This document shows positions 33,731 to 46,800 of a stretch of DNA of 64,000 nt, in pieces. The stretch is from positions 62,001-126,000 of the forward strand of contig JABACO010000019.1 in NCBI GenBank assembly GCA_013339895.1, in the 5' to 3' direction. Made by a program: the position numbers and the translations under genes. Origin of the DNA: Ephydatia muelleri. Its lineage: Eukaryota; Porifera; Demospongiae; Spongillida; Spongillidae. The notes under the pieces were generated by a model, which worked only from the letters and a program-made list of their open reading frames with translations, ran no database searches and was not told the DNA's origin. Position 1 is the stretch's first letter. Every line of letters begins with the position of its first letter.

Positions 33731-36700
33731 ATGTCCATCAATACCCTGGGAGAAGAGTGTAGTTCTACAAGTGAAGAGGTACCCAAAGCTGCAAGTAGTG
33801 CTTCAATGGTGGTACTTGCTGAACATACACCGCTTAAGATAAGGTGTGTGTTTCATTTACATAATTATACTCAGATAAAAGAGCTGTATTTTTCACATCT
33901 ACATTGGATACAGCATAGTGCAAGTAATTTCAGTTTGCTCAAAAGCTTTTTAGAAGGTTCTAATTTTCGTGATCATGCTGTACCAGAAGTGAAACTGCAA
34001 GTGTGAGACATTTATAAAATAAATAAGTGCAGAATTAACATAACATGGTATTGTACTCACATTTTAGACTTCTTGATGCTATGCTGCAGCTACAGAAAAT
34101 ATATCCTGGAAATGAAATGGTGTTAACAATTTTCATATCTCTGATAAACAACTTACAATCTGTCCTTCCAATTGATCCACCTCCAACTGTCAAGATGCTT
34201 CACAGTGCTATTCTCAGTGCATCAAATGTCCCAGCCAAAGAGTCCACAATTTCCACTCTTTCATTACAGTTCATTCACACTCTTTGGGCCATTTACAAAG
34301 AAAAGCTCTCTGCATCCTGTGACTTGGATGGTTTGACTCAAATTTTGAACAAGGCATTGGATGCAGAAAGCAGTCAAACAAGAGCTTTTGCTTTCATAGT
34401 GGCTGGGGACACACTGCAAAATTTACTTAGTTATCTTAATGATCAGCAGTTGAAGACACTAAGTGAGAAAGGGGTATACAGGTGCCTCAGAACTCTTTTG
34501 AAGTACTGCAATGAAGTGGAGTTCATCACACTTAGGAAAGCTGTTCTGAATGTTGCCACCTTTTCCAGTGTACCACCCTGTACTGAGGAGATACTGGCCG
34601 AGGGATTTGCTGGCACTATTGTTACATGTGCCAATGCTGTTTGGACTGATGATAGTATGCAAAGTTGCATGTATGAAATCCTATCCGCTTATTGTGAGAA
34701 TAGACAGTTCTGTGAAGAAATATTGAAGCAGAACTTTTTGTTCATAGTCACAACATGTTTTCATCATGACTGCTGTCATCAGCCGTTGTTTGCACTCTTG
34801 TCCACTATATATGCCACCATCCCACATATCCTTTCAAAGAGTTGTTTAGAAGAAGAGGATTTTATGCTAACCATTCTGGACATTATACACCCTGACTCAT
34901 TGTCATCAGTAGAAGACATTGAAGATGCGTGCATTTTGTTGCATAACATTTCACTGTGTACAGTCAATTCTCCGGAGCTATCTAAGTATGATGTAGTCAC
35001 GAGAATGGAGGATTGTGCTACAAAGTGGCCACTGGTGTGTTCACTGTGGGCATGCAAAACTATTGAAATCGTAGCTGGTAGCTTGATTGCTTATGAAGAT
35101 CAGGGCAATGAGCTGCATATGAAACCACCACGAGAGACATCAGTGGTAGACAAAGTCATAGCTGTCCGCTTCTTTAAAGAAGACCATTATCTCTTTTTGA
35201 TGGACATGTTAGCAGATACTGACCTTTGTAGTAAGCCTGATTTGCTGGGTGCCATGTATATGGCACTGGAAACTGTCATACTAGGGTCACCCGATGAAGA
35301 TATTGCAGAAATGTACTCTCCTAATTTTATTAAGTTGTTTACCTTCAACTTCATTCGACACACAACATCATTTCCTCAACTTTCAGCAAGCATAATTGAA
35401 TGTGCTCGTGTATTCATGGATCGTGTCTCGTGGAAAGAAGAGATTTATACCATTCAGCAAGCTAATTTTCATGTTGCAGTCGTCAACCTTCTCCGAGTGG
35501 CCACGACGACTGAGATGTGCAACAGAGCATCTGATCTTTTGAGGTGTCTAGCTGAGTTATACCATGAATACCTTGCAGATCTGACCCCACTTATGAAATG
35601 TCAGGCAACAACGGTTGTATTGCATGCGCTAAAAGCATTTGGATGCAAAGATGGTGAGGATTCAGCATATGGAACAAACCTTGCATCAATACTGATACTC
35701 ATGGCAGAAAACAAAGCCATTGGTGCTGAAATGTACGCAGCAGGACAAGTGGATAACCTTCTGGAACTTGTGCAAGGAGAGTGCAGCCCCAGTGTGTATA
35801 GTATGTTGCTCTTTACAATTGGGTCTGTGGCTTCTAAGAATATGTGAGACAACAAAATCTGGTCGATTGCAAGTTCCACCTTACCCTTTTGCAGAGAATA
35901 AAAAGTATTGCGAGCTCAACACCTATTGATTTCCAATGCCTTTGCAATTGCTTTGAAACAATGAGAGTAGTAGCTTGCAATGATCTTGCTAAGAATGAGC
36001 TAGTTAAAAATGGTTGCATTACTCTAGTGCTGGACACCCTTGACAGGGAAACAGGGATTGTGTTTGACACTGGACTTGATCTTTTGGGCACCCTTTCATC
36101 TGCACCTGTACTTCAGAAACAACCAGACACCATGAGTTGCCTCCTGAAAATGGTAGCTACCATACTGCAGGGTGGCAGAGAAATGACTGCAACCTTGATC
36201 GAAGCATTAAACACAATCACCATGTGCTGCCAGGAGCAAGACAGCATGTTAACGTTGATCAATGAATTGGGCATAACAAAACTCCTGCTAGAAACGCTTC
36301 GCATGAAGCACATCAATTTTAGTGTTCGTCAGTGCACTTCAATGGTAGTTGAACGGCAGTTTCTTTACATGATATCCATTGTGCATGCTGCACAGGATGG
36401 CACAGACAGATTTACCAGTACAACAGCTGAAACAGAAACTCAGATTTTTAATTCTATCCAGAACCTTACTCTGAATATTCCCAAAGCTCAAGAGCTGGAT
36501 GACACCTCCAGGCTAAAGCTAGTCTCACTTGGTATTGATCCAAGTGAGCCCATCCTTCGCATCGGCAGAGTGTACGGTGTTGATGTGGGAGACTGCTATG
36601 GCTGTCAGATAGATAATTGGGCTGAAAATATTGTCATACACCCTCATGGTCTGACATGCCATCAATACCAAAGACTAATAGATAAAGGTTGGAGCAGGAG

Positions 36701-37692
36701 AGGTGGAGTGAGGCTTTACCACAGTAGCTGTTGCCACAATGTAGAGTGCACTGATTGGGAGACAAGAATAGATGTCCACAACTTTGACTACTGCTCACAC
36801 AAGTGCTATGTTAAAGTGCTAAAAAAGGTGCCAGTTGGTCGGCTGACTGTTGAAACACATCCAACACACTTTTCTCAAGAAGCATTTGAGTTGTACAATA
36901 AGTATAACTTGGAACGCCATGGCTGGCCCCCCATATGTGAGGAAGAGTACTGTAAACATGTTGTAGACAGTCCAATTTCAAAGGAATATATTAGTGGCAT
37001 TGAACATGGAAGTTTTCACCAGTTGTATCGCCTGGATGGAAAGCTTGTAGCGGTGGGCCTGATTGACATAGTCCCAAAGGGACATTGTCAGTTTGTACAT
37101 GTGGTACAGTCTGGATAAGGAAGTGTCCAAGTACTCACTTGGAGTTTACTCTGCTCTCAAAGAGATAGAGATGGTCAGAGAGTTCAGCAAGACAAATCCT
37201 GAGATGAAGTATTACTACTTACAAGGGTGGGTTGAAGGCAATAAGAAGTTTGCCTACAAAGTACGCTATTCACCAGAAGAATTTTACTGTGCCTGTATAA
37301 CATCAGAGTGGGTTCCATCATTGAAGGCTGTGAAAGAGGCTAAAGGAAAGTACCTCAAGGATCACACACATGACCAATATAACCATCCATTATGTATTGG
37401 TCCCAAAACTGTGTCAGATCAGGTGGTATGTGCAGCACATGAAAATGACAGAGTCAAGTATGAGCAACTGACAGGTCGTAAACCTGACGTCAGCAAGATG
37501 GTAATTTGCTTGAATGGGACCACATATTTGCATCTTGGCAATATGTTCTCTTCATTTGGTGTGGACAAGCATCAACAAGATGTTTTGGAGAAGCGATTTG
37601 AAGAGATATTGGTTTCAATGGATCCAGATTTAGCTCAAAATATAGTTGTGGATTTGAAAACTCATGTAATTGCACAACCTTCTAATGTTTAA
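33731..37692 (+). pseudogene. ARM-repeat/arginyltransferase (ATE1) fusion, copy 1, broken
   Basis: This is a paralogue of the intact gene at 40715-44704. A first exon begins MSINTLGEECSS (33731) and a second ends KLQ near 33992, where the donor seems to have lost two bases relative to copy 2. The main exon starts near 34069. One base is lost near 35838, ending the first frame at 35847. The frame continues shifted to about 37083, where one extra A (GGGACATT against GGGCATT in copy 2) shifts it again, and it then runs to 37692. The helical-repeat region and both halves of the ATE domain (GDCYGC; YQRLIDKGW; GSFHQLYRLDGKLVAVG) are otherwise well kept. It is probably a young pseudogene. Confidence 0.8.
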
Positions 37693-37811
37693 TGTATGGT
37701 CATTTGTCTTGGTGTGCTGTGTATTATAATAATGTGTGTTTTGTCACGTGTGTCTGCCATGTGTTACAGTGATGGTACTATTTTATTGTTATTATTTTAT
37801 TATTAACATTA

Positions 37812-38422
37812 CTATAGACACTTCTGGTGATGCCCAATGTGCGCTGTGTCCTGAAAAGAGTCTCGATCCTCTTGGCCATCATGCCACAACATGCAAACGT
37901 GGTGGGGATGTTGTCTATCGCCATAACAGGCTTCGCGACATTGTGGCCGAGTCCTGTCGCCGTGCCCATCTTAGTGTCCATTTAGAAGTAGGCCAAAACC
38001 TTACTCCCGACCACAGCAACACACGTCCAGCAGACATCCTCATCCCTCACTGGTGCATGGGCAAGCCTGTGGCTCTGGACCTATCCGTCACTTCTCCGCT
38101 TAACCCACTTACCCTTCTGGAAGCGGGAGTGACGGCTGGTGCAGCAGCTAAGGCTACTGAGGAGAGAAAGCTTAAAGCCAACATGGGCAAATGTGCTGAT
38201 TTGGGTTGGGTGTGTGTCCCAGTTGTTGCGGAGTCCTATGGGGCGTGGGGTTTGACGGCTAGGGATTTCTTTTCCAAACTTGGGTCCCGTTTGGCTACAT
38301 CATTGGGGAAGTCAAAGTCAGTGGTCACCCATGAGCTGTACAGGAGGATGAGCATGAATCTTGTCAGGGCCAATGCCACCGCGATCCTGTCCAGGTCCGT
38401 ACCTCCTCCTGAGCTTCAGTAG
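37812..38422 (+). pseudogene. 5-prime truncated retrotransposon fragment, C-terminal endonuclease-like domain
   Basis: The frame reads CALCPEKSLDPLGHH...CKRGGD, a zinc-finger-like CCHC segment. It is followed by RPADILIPHW and KPVALDLSVTSPL, a PD-(D/E)XK-like pattern found at the C-terminus of reverse transcriptase proteins in many invertebrate non-LTR-type elements. No reverse transcriptase core precedes it. It begins abruptly within about 120 bases of the end of ATE1 copy 1 and ends with a TAG. The 5-prime truncation is typical of target-primed insertion. Confidence 0.7.
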
Positions 38423-38853
38423 GCTAGCAACTTGTTTTTGTGCGTATCATGTGTCTGTGTCATGTATTTATGCTTGTACTGTTTCATGTTCAAATACATA
38501 GCAAAAGTATTTAACTATAAAATCAATTTGTAAGAATTCAACAAAGATAAGTTTAAAGAACCAATTTTAGTTATAAACTTTTTCCAAACACTGCTTGGGG
38601 AGAATATTTATTTTGTTGGTTAAACTAGTGCACACACAGCAGGTGATGATTGCTTCATGCACATATTGAAGTGTTTATAAAAGAAGGGCAGGTTTGTGAA
38701 GGTTGCACAATGAATTTATCGTTAACACGTGCACCAGCATTATTATACATTATCTATAGATTATCGAAAAACAATCGATCTATGCTGTTAATCTATTATA
38801 ATCCATAATGACGTAAATAGTGTTATACATAGAGGTCAGGAGATTGCAGTATC

Positions 38854-39937
38854 CCTACCCCTATATCAACCCCTCCCCCCTAGACCATGGGGTTGATATG
38901 AGCATAGATATTAGAGTAGAAGGATAGGAAACAAATCACGTGAGCAATACTCTACCATAGATTTTTAGGCGCGCAGTCCGCATAGTTGTTAATTGAGTGT
39001 TATATGCTACTCCCCCAAAACGACGACAAGAGTTTTAAGAGAAAGAGAACGTTTGTGTGTGGATTCCGATAGAGCTGCGAACGCTGATCACGGCGATGTA
39101 AGTTTTAAAAGTGGTGCTTGCCTATAACGGTAGATATGCGCGTTTGTAGTAATTACATATATAAGTGAACTGAGGCGAACTGAATACAAACGGATGCGTC
39201 TAAATTGTATTGGCATGATATTTCGTATAGCTCTTGTGAAACTACACAGCATGGTATATGTTTACCCTATACCAGATAGATGTTGTACGTGTGAGGGCCA
39301 AATAACTAGTTTCTGATATGGGGTCGAACTGTGGCTTGTAACGTGCGTATTTTGATACTGTTCTGGGCCATATTGAGTATATATGTTGGGGCATGTATTT
39401 TATACAGCAACGCATTTTGGTTTTGTAATAATATGCTTCTTTACAGGGAGAAAAAAAGGTGCCGTTTCATGTCTCTATAGAACTGATGATCGGACTGGGC
39501 ACTGCAAGTTTAGGCTGGACTGTAGAATAAAGAAGAAGGCAAAGGATTGGCCCCTTAGCGCTACTAGTGCACATAATGTCAGTGTGTTTCCAGTCTCTAT
39601 TCTACCTGAAGACCTACCGTCAAAGAAGACTTGGCATCTTGCCATGATGATGGCCTGGGTACGAGAACTATGCGGACTGCAGGTGTTACATTGTGTTAAT
39701 TGGCTGTGTTTCCTATCCTTCTACTCTAATATCTATGATATGAGGGTACAGTACGTGTGGGAAAATATGCCCTATTCATAGTGATGTTAGGCTAGGTTTC
39801 TAGTGATCGCCTCAACCGACCACTGAACTCAGTGAACTCATTAGCGGTGGGTTGAGGCGATCGCGTAGCCTAATATCACTATGAATAGGGCATATTTTCC
39901 CAAGGTTGATATGAGGGTGGGTTGATATAGGGGTAGG
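38854..39937. mobile_element. Candidate foldback element with nested inverted repeats
   Basis: The outer inverted ends are TACCCCTATATCAACCC (38856-38872) and its complement (39919-39935). A second pair of 30 perfect bases lies at 38903-38932 and 39708-39737. A third is the hairpin at 39759-39817 / 39850-39901. The only longer frame (39383-39781, 132 codons) has no recognised domain. Clear target duplications were not found, so the exact ends are uncertain. Confidence 0.55.
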
Positions 39938-40714
39938 TGTATATGAGTGAGTTGGCCGTAAAAACGGGTCCGAGTAACTATCGGGTATGTATCTCGTTCG
40001 ACCGCGTTGTGAATAATAGACATGGGAGGGGTTGTGACCACACCTCTTTACCCCCTGTAGCCAATTGTTGATATGACGCCACTCCAAAATACCTTTGGCC
40101 ATCTTTGGAAAACTAACAGGCGTGCAATTTGTTCCTTGTTGGGTATCGAAGTAAACCTTGAGCCTTTCTAAAGGTTCCACGAAAGACAGTAGCAAGTAAG
40201 CACTGTGCTCAACTGAAGGGGTGCATGCAAGGGGCAAAGGTTGATAAGTAACGGCCAAGATCGGCGTCTGTGTTTAGGTCGACAGCCGGTCCACTTTATA
40301 CGTCACGTCAGCGTCATCATATCATAGGGTAGTGATTGGCATGCGCGATTGCTTTAAACTATACTTACTGTTTCCTAAGACTGTTTTCGAAATGTAGAGG
40401 CTTTGTATTTGTTGGAAGTGCGGTTGCCGACCACTCCCGTATGTTACCGCAAATTGAAAACATGACGGCATACGCCTACTTTAATCTCGTCATTCGTGAG
40501 TCGTTTATTACAGAGAACACTTCTTTGACGTGTGAGGGGAGGGGGGAGGGCGTGGAAGAAGGTAGGAGTGGGCAAGGTAGGAGGGAGGAGTAGGGGGAGG
40601 GAATACACTGACACTGCATTGAAATAAAGTACATGCTGGAATATAGTATCGCTGCATGTATATGAATCTAGTTTCATTTTTATTTGGGAAAAAAAAAAAA
40701 AAAAAAAAAAAGAC
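39938..40714. other. Upstream region of ARM-ATE1 copy 2
   Basis: No separate gene is recognised. A GA-rich patch lies at 40536-40595, and a run of more than 20 A (40690-40711) ends three bases before the start codon at 40715. Confidence 0.4.
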
Positions 40715-43700
40715 ATGTCCAGCCATAACCTAGCGGATCATAATAGTGGAGACCTAAATGCTACTACAGTGGAACAACAAATGGGTCCCCCTGAAGGAAT
40801 ACTGCCCAAGGTACAGCAAATGAACTTTACTGATGCACACAGTAGGTTTCATATAATTGTAATTTTCAGGATGAAGAAAGTGTAGCTGTTGTTGGTGGTA
40901 TTCAAAGCTCCGCGGACACTACAATTGCTTTAAATGATCCTGATTTCTTGTTCATCAAGAACGTCCTAGAAAACCCTGAAATGATATCAATGCCAGGGAC
41001 ACTGCAAAGGTTAGCAATTTGGACGCGCAAGATTTGATAAATACATTTTTTTAAATTCTTATAGAATGTTCGATGCTATGCTGCAAGTACTGAAAGTATA
41101 TCCAGGAAATGAAATGGTATTGACAGCATTCTTGATCCTGGTTGAACTCTGCCAATCTGTCCTTCCAAGTGAACCATTTCCTGTCCTAAGGACACTCCAG
41201 AATGTGGTCCTTAGTGTGCCCTGTACCATCACTCAAGGACCAACACTCTCTGCTCTTTCGTTACAGTTCATTTATGCACTTTGGGCCACGTACAAGGAGA
41301 AGCTCTCTGCATCGTGTGACCTCGATGGTTTGGCTCAAATCTTGAACAAGGCATTGGATGTGGAGAACAGTCAAACAAGAGCTATTGCTTTTGAAGTTGT
41401 GGGGGAATCTTTAAAAAACCTGATTAACTGTCTCAGTGATCAGCAAGTGAAGAAACTGATTGAGAAAGGCGTGTACAGACATCTGAGGGCTGTTGTAAAA
41501 CACCACAATGAAATGGATACAGTAACCCTTAGAAATGCCATGCTGAACATTTACCTATTCACATGTCTATCACCATGCACAGAAGAACTTCTGGCTGAGG
41601 ATTTTGTTGGTACATTTCTGTCTGCTTCAGAAAAACTCTGGTCTGAAGCTGTCCTGCAAGAGGGCATCTGTAGAATACTATCAATTTGTAGTAAGAACAG
41701 AAGTTTTTTTCAAGAAATCCTAAATCAGAATTTCCTACTAAGAGTGGCAAACGTTTTGCAGCAGGAATGCTATCACTCATCCTTGTTTAGGTTCTTTCTT
41801 GCTTCCTCTGGGTCTTTTCCAGACTTGTTTCTACAGCAATGCCTAGAAAATGAAGAGTTTATGCGAATAATTCTTGACATTCCCATTCCTGCTTCTGCAA
41901 CTGGCAAAGAAGACGTTGAGAATATGTGCAAATTTCTGACATTGTTGTGTACAATAGATTCTCCCAGAGTGGTTGAATACAAAATAGTCAAAAGGATTGA
42001 GGAATATGCCGAAAAATGGCCTTTGGAAGTATCAATGTGGGCATGCAGAGCTTTAACAATTGAAGCTATGAGCTTCGGTCAATCCAAGGATTCTCAAAAT
42101 AAACTGGAAAGGCTTCAGAATAGCATTTCAAGTGAGCCTCCAGAGCTAGATCAGACTATTTTGACCAGAGCAATTCATTTCTTTGGAGAAAACCATTATC
42201 TCTTTTTGCAACAAATGTTGTCAGACCCTGAACTTTGTGCCAACCCTGATCTTCTGATCAACTTTTATAACACATTGCTAATCATTGCTAGAGTATCTCC
42301 ACAGGATGCAATTGGTCGCATGTGCTCTCAAGACTTCATTGATTTCCTCACGCTTGTCTTTATTCGGGACACCACAATGTTCCCTGAGTTAATCTCAAGC
42401 ATTACAGACTGTGTCCATATTCTTCTTTTACAGGTCAGTTGCAAGGAAGAACTCGCTGCCTTTTGCAAAGCTAACTTCCACACTGCAGTGCTTAGTCTTC
42501 TGGAACAAGCAGCAACTGACAGCATACGTAATATGGCTTCCAACCTTCTACGTTTCACTGCTGTACAATACTATAAAATTCTCAATAGCGTGAAGATGCT
42601 TTTGGAATGTCAGGTCCCAAAAGTTGCAACAAACATTCTCAAAGCCTGCAGATGCAAAGACGACGAGGAATCAACATATGTATCCAACCTTTTATCACTG
42701 CTTCTCACAATGTCTGGTGACAAAGTTGTCTCCCGGGAGTTATACAAGACAGGGTTCTTGGATAGCATATTGGAACTGTTGCAAATGGAATGCAGCAACT
42801 ATGTGTATGGAATGCTGACATTGATCCTTGGGTCTCTTGTTTGTCCGGAGTATGAGAGGCAACTCTATCTTACTGATCGCAAGTTCCACCATTCACTTTT
42901 GCAGGCCATGAAAGAAGGTGCGAACTCTAGCCCACTTGACGTCCATCTTCTCTACTCCTGTATTGTGACACTGACAGTCATAGCTTGCAACGATGACGTT
43001 AAAGATGAACTTGTAGCAGGCGGTTGCATAGAGGCCGTGACCAGTATTCTTGACTGCGGTGAAGACAATGTTGATGTCTGTAGCCTTGGCCTTGGACTTC
43101 TTTGCACCCTTTTGTCATCACCATTTGTTCAGAAACAGCCAAGCATCATGCAAAATGTGTTGAATACTGCAGCCAGCATACTCAAAGGAAGCAGGGGGAC
43201 ACACGATAACGTAAGAAGAGCAGCAGCATCCATCATTCTCTCCTGCCAGGAGCAAGATGGCATGCTGATGGAGATCGATGAAATAGGTGTGATAGAAAGT
43301 TTATTAGAAGCAACTGGCAAAGAGGTTCGCACACAGCAGTGCTGTTCAATGGCTATTGACAGGCAGCTTCTTCATGTGATACCATTTAAGTCAATAACAC
43401 AAGATGTTAAGGTTATCTCGGATCCTGAAACAATACAGACTAGACCTCAAGATTCTCATTCAGATCAAGACCTTACTCAAAACATTCCCAAAGCGCCAGA
43501 GTTGGATGATGCTTCCAGGCTAAAACTAGCCTCACTTGGCATTGATCTGAACGAACCAATCCTTCGCATCGGCAGAGTGTATGGGGTCCATATTGGGGAG
43601 TGCCATTCCTGTAAGAGAGGGGAGTGGTTTGAAGAGATTGGGATACGTCCTCATGGTCTGACACATAATCAGTACCAAAGATTGATAGACAAGGGTTGGT

Positions 43701-44704
43701 TCAGAAGAGGTGGAGTGAAACTCTACCACAGCAGTCGTTGTCACGATGTCCAGTGTACATATTGGGAGACCAAAGTATCAGTTCATGATTTTAACTACCA
43801 CTCCCACAAGAGTTATGTAAAAGTCATGAAAAGGATGCCAGTTAATCGAATATCTGTTGAAACACGTCCAGCACACTTTTCTCAAGAAGCGTATGATTTG
43901 TACAATAAGTATAACATAGGGCGCCATGCAAAGTCCCTGGTATTAAAGGAAGAGTACTGTGAACATGTTGTGGACAGTCCCATTTCAAATGAGACAATTA
44001 GAGGTGTTGATTATGGAAGTTTCCATCAGTTATATCGCCTGGATGGAAAGCTTGTAGCGGTGGGCCTGATTGACATAGTCCCAAAGGGCATTGTCAGCTT
44101 GTACATGTGGTACAGTCTGGATAAGGAAGTGTCCAAGTACTCACTTGGAGTTTACTCTGCTCTCAAAGAGATAGAGATGGTCAGAGAGCTTAGCAAGACA
44201 AATCCTGAGATGAAGTATTACTACATCCAAGGGTGGGCTGAAGGAAACAGCAAGCTTGCTTACAAGGCCAACTACACTCCAGAGGAATTTTATAGTGCAT
44301 GTGTGATCCCTGAGTGGGTTCCATCACTGAAGGCTGTGAAAGAGGCTAAAGAGAAGCTCATTAGTGTGCAGAAGAATGACTTTCCATCTATGAAGTCCAC
44401 AACATCTATAGTTGTGGCAAACACAGACAAGGACAAGAAAGTGTCCACTGATGTGCCCTGCTCAGCATTTGAGAAGGACAGAGCAAAGTATGAGCAACTG
44501 ACAGGGCACAAGCCAGATGTCAGCAAGATGGTGGTTTGTTTAAATGGGACAACATATTTGCACCTAGGCGATGTTTTCTCCTTATATGACATGAGCAAAT
44601 CGCAAAAAGGTTTAATAGAACAACGTTTTGAAGAAATTTTGGTTGCAATGGATCCAGGCTTAGCTAGAAACATGGTTGTAGATTTGAAGACCAGCACTCA
44701 TTAG
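40715..44704 (+). CDS. ARM/HEAT-like repeat protein fused to arginyl-tRNA-protein transferase, 1291 aa
   Basis: Three exons (40715-40810, 40870-41009, 41065-44704) join in phase. Residues about 80-850 are helical repeats with ARM-type features (for example ELVAGGCIEAVTSIL). Residues about 900-1215 are an ATE1 domain. This has the N-terminal Cys pair GECHSCKRG, then NQYQRLIDKGWFRRGG, a further Cys pair (SRCHDVQC), and the C-terminal catalytic half with GSFHQLYRLDGKLVAVG and SLGVYSALKEIEMVRE. ATE1 adds Arg from Arg-tRNA to N-terminal Asp/Glu (or oxidised Cys), marking proteins for N-degron degradation. Usual ATE1 proteins are about 500 residues with no repeat region, so this fusion is unusual. 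The ARM part may select substrates (inference). The 3.6-kb exon has no stop, which supports function. Confidence 0.85.
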
Positions 44705-45402
44705 AATTAAGACATGTGATTATGTAGTGAAGAGTATGTTTGAGATTAGTCTTGCTGCTACTGTTTTATGTTTTTATGTAATGGCCATTTTAAAATTAAA
44801 ATAGCTACCGGTATACCGTAATTACAAGCAACAGAAGGATTTGTGTCCCCCCTGCGGAGATTCCAAACTCACCAGTGTCTCAGTTTAAAAATGCACATCT
44901 TAGAGGACACGTGAGCAAGGGGATTCGTGTCCTTTGAATGGTTCCGGTTGGCGGCAATGATATGCAGACCTCAATATAACATAATGGACGAATTTGTATT
45001 TATCACGAATAGTACATTTATAGTACAGCATGTACTATAAAACTGGCTTTAAGTTTGTATTATGATGGTAATCCAGATTGTTTCGTGGTCCAATTCACAT
45101 TGGCCCAATGCAACCTCAAGTTTTCTGACCCAGGGGCTTGATCTGAACATACATTATTTAGTTTTAATTTGCAAAGACGTGCCGTCGGCCGTATACCTTG
45201 CCCCGGAGTTGTCCGCCGTAGGTCAAGTGTAAACGTGCGGTGACATGGTGGGTCTGCGTGGCCCGTACCCTGCATGCCACACACCTATCATCTCAGTATA
45301 GTCCACTTCACCACGAATGCGATATATATGATACCGGATATGTAGCGAGGATTGCATCATCATATACATATTTGCAAAGCATGTGACCGTAGTAAACAAG
45401 AA
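44705..45402. other. Intergenic between ARM-ATE1 copy 2 and the membrane protein gene
   Basis: No gene is supported. It should hold the ATE1 3-prime UTR and the promoter of the next gene. Confidence 0.4.
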
Positions 45403-46507
45403 ATGACGCTCACGACCTCTAGGGCCACCGTTCTTACTCTACAATCTTTCCCGCTCTTGTACGGTACGTACATGCAGAGATAATATATATTATCTCTGGT
45501 ACATGTATTGAAGTGAACTGCTAAGGGCTTTAATCCTCGAAGTTGTATTTTACCACCAGGCAGCCGGGACGAAGTGCGTACATGCCTCTACCAAACGGTC
45601 AGAAAGCTTCTGGTTGGCAATCGGCGCGCCGCACTTTTTTCAGCCGGATGGATGTTGTTCGTCATATCACTACTAGCAACTCTCCTCAGAAATCACGACA
45701 TATATCAATCGCTTGCACTGCCTGTACTTGTGGCGGAATTTCGCCTAGTAGAAGCCGTACTCCATGTCGCAACATGGCTCATCGTGATCACGAGCTCATC
45801 GGCGTGCATATGCCTACAAGCGAATCTACTGTGGCATACGAAGTTGGGGTTGCGATCCCCTAGTTATTGGATGGTAGCAGTCGGGTTACTCGTGGCGGGA
45901 CTACTGTCCGCTGGCACGTTCTCCATCATCGTCACCAAGGCGACAGTCACAGTCGACCAGCTAGAGATGGGTGCTGTTTTTAATTTTCTCTTCGAATTGA
46001 AAGCCGTCATTCGTGGGCTTCAAAGTGTGTTTTCAGGTAAGTAAATGACATTCCATACATGTACAATGCATAAACGAACCCCCCCTCCCCTGGTCTTCAG
46101 CTATATTCACAGCTATCGTTGCTCCAATGAGCTGGTGTTGGGCAGGTCAGCTGGACCTGAAACAAAAGACGTCCCTCACAAACCTGCTCTTGTGGCGCAT
46201 TCTCCTCTTTCTTCATTGGAACATCCTAATACCAACCTTCTTCAGCAATGCAGCAGTCCATGTGTACTGGTTCGAGTCTCTCTTGCACTTGACAAGCTTC
46301 GTGTATCGAGTAATTGTGATTGTATGGCTGTTCCTATTGGTCGCATATGCCAGTACATTCCATGCACAGGAGGAGCAGGGTATCCTTGACTCCAGTGAGC
46401 TGGTGAGGCACAGGACCACCATCCCAGCTTACCCTAAGTCATCACCGCTGGCCATAGCAGGGGGATATTACCCTTTACCCCCTCAGCCGGGGCAAGAAAT
46501 GGTGTGA
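45403..46507 (+). CDS. Multipass membrane protein, copy 1, about 314 aa, three exons
   Basis: The exons are 45403-45463 (MTLTTSRATVLTLQ...), 45560-46036 and 46101-46507. All junctions have GT/AG borders and matching phases. The protein has about six hydrophobic stretches: AALFSAGWMLFVISLLATLL, VLHVATWLIVITSSSACICL, SYWMVAVGLLVAGLLSAG, a weaker one around AIFTAIVAPM, LLFLHWNILIPTFF and VYRVIVIVWLFLLVAY. It ends in a Pro-rich cytosolic-type tail (YPLPPQPGQEMV). I do not recognise the family. A paralogue lies at 52230-53176. Confidence 0.7.
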
Positions 46508-46711
46508 CGCACCGTAGCTGGCAACTCCCGTTCTGCTTACTCAACCTACTCCCACTGTTTTTGACTTCTCCTACTGATGCTACACAGCCTACACAGTACT
46601 GCCTCATGCATCTTCTTATTCATTTCTGACTATCTTGTTAAGCTACTAACTCGGCACAGTATATTAAGATCAACCTCATCATCTGCAAAACAAAGTATGG
46701 TATTGTGTGGT

Positions 46712-46800
46712 CTTGCATGACATTTATGGCCAGTTGAACTTGCTGCTAGTCCGGGCCAATGCAGCAGCCATCCTTCTCATGGACTTGTGGACCTCATAGA
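46712..46800 (+). pseudogene. Tiny 3-prime relic of the retrotransposon family at 37812-38422
   Basis: The frame reads LHDIYGQLNLLLVRANAAAI, matching the end of the other fragment (HELYRRMSMNLVRANATAI). Only the last about 25 codons remain. Confidence 0.6.

Noticed and set aside
39383..39781. 132-codon frame as a transposase
   Set aside because: No catalytic motif or DNA-binding motif could be seen, and it starts in AT-rich non-coding DNA.
40690..40711. Poly-A run before ARM-ATE1 copy 2 as the tail of a retrocopy
   Set aside because: The gene downstream has introns, and no duplicated target site or coding body precedes the run. It is probably a simple A tract in the 5-prime region.
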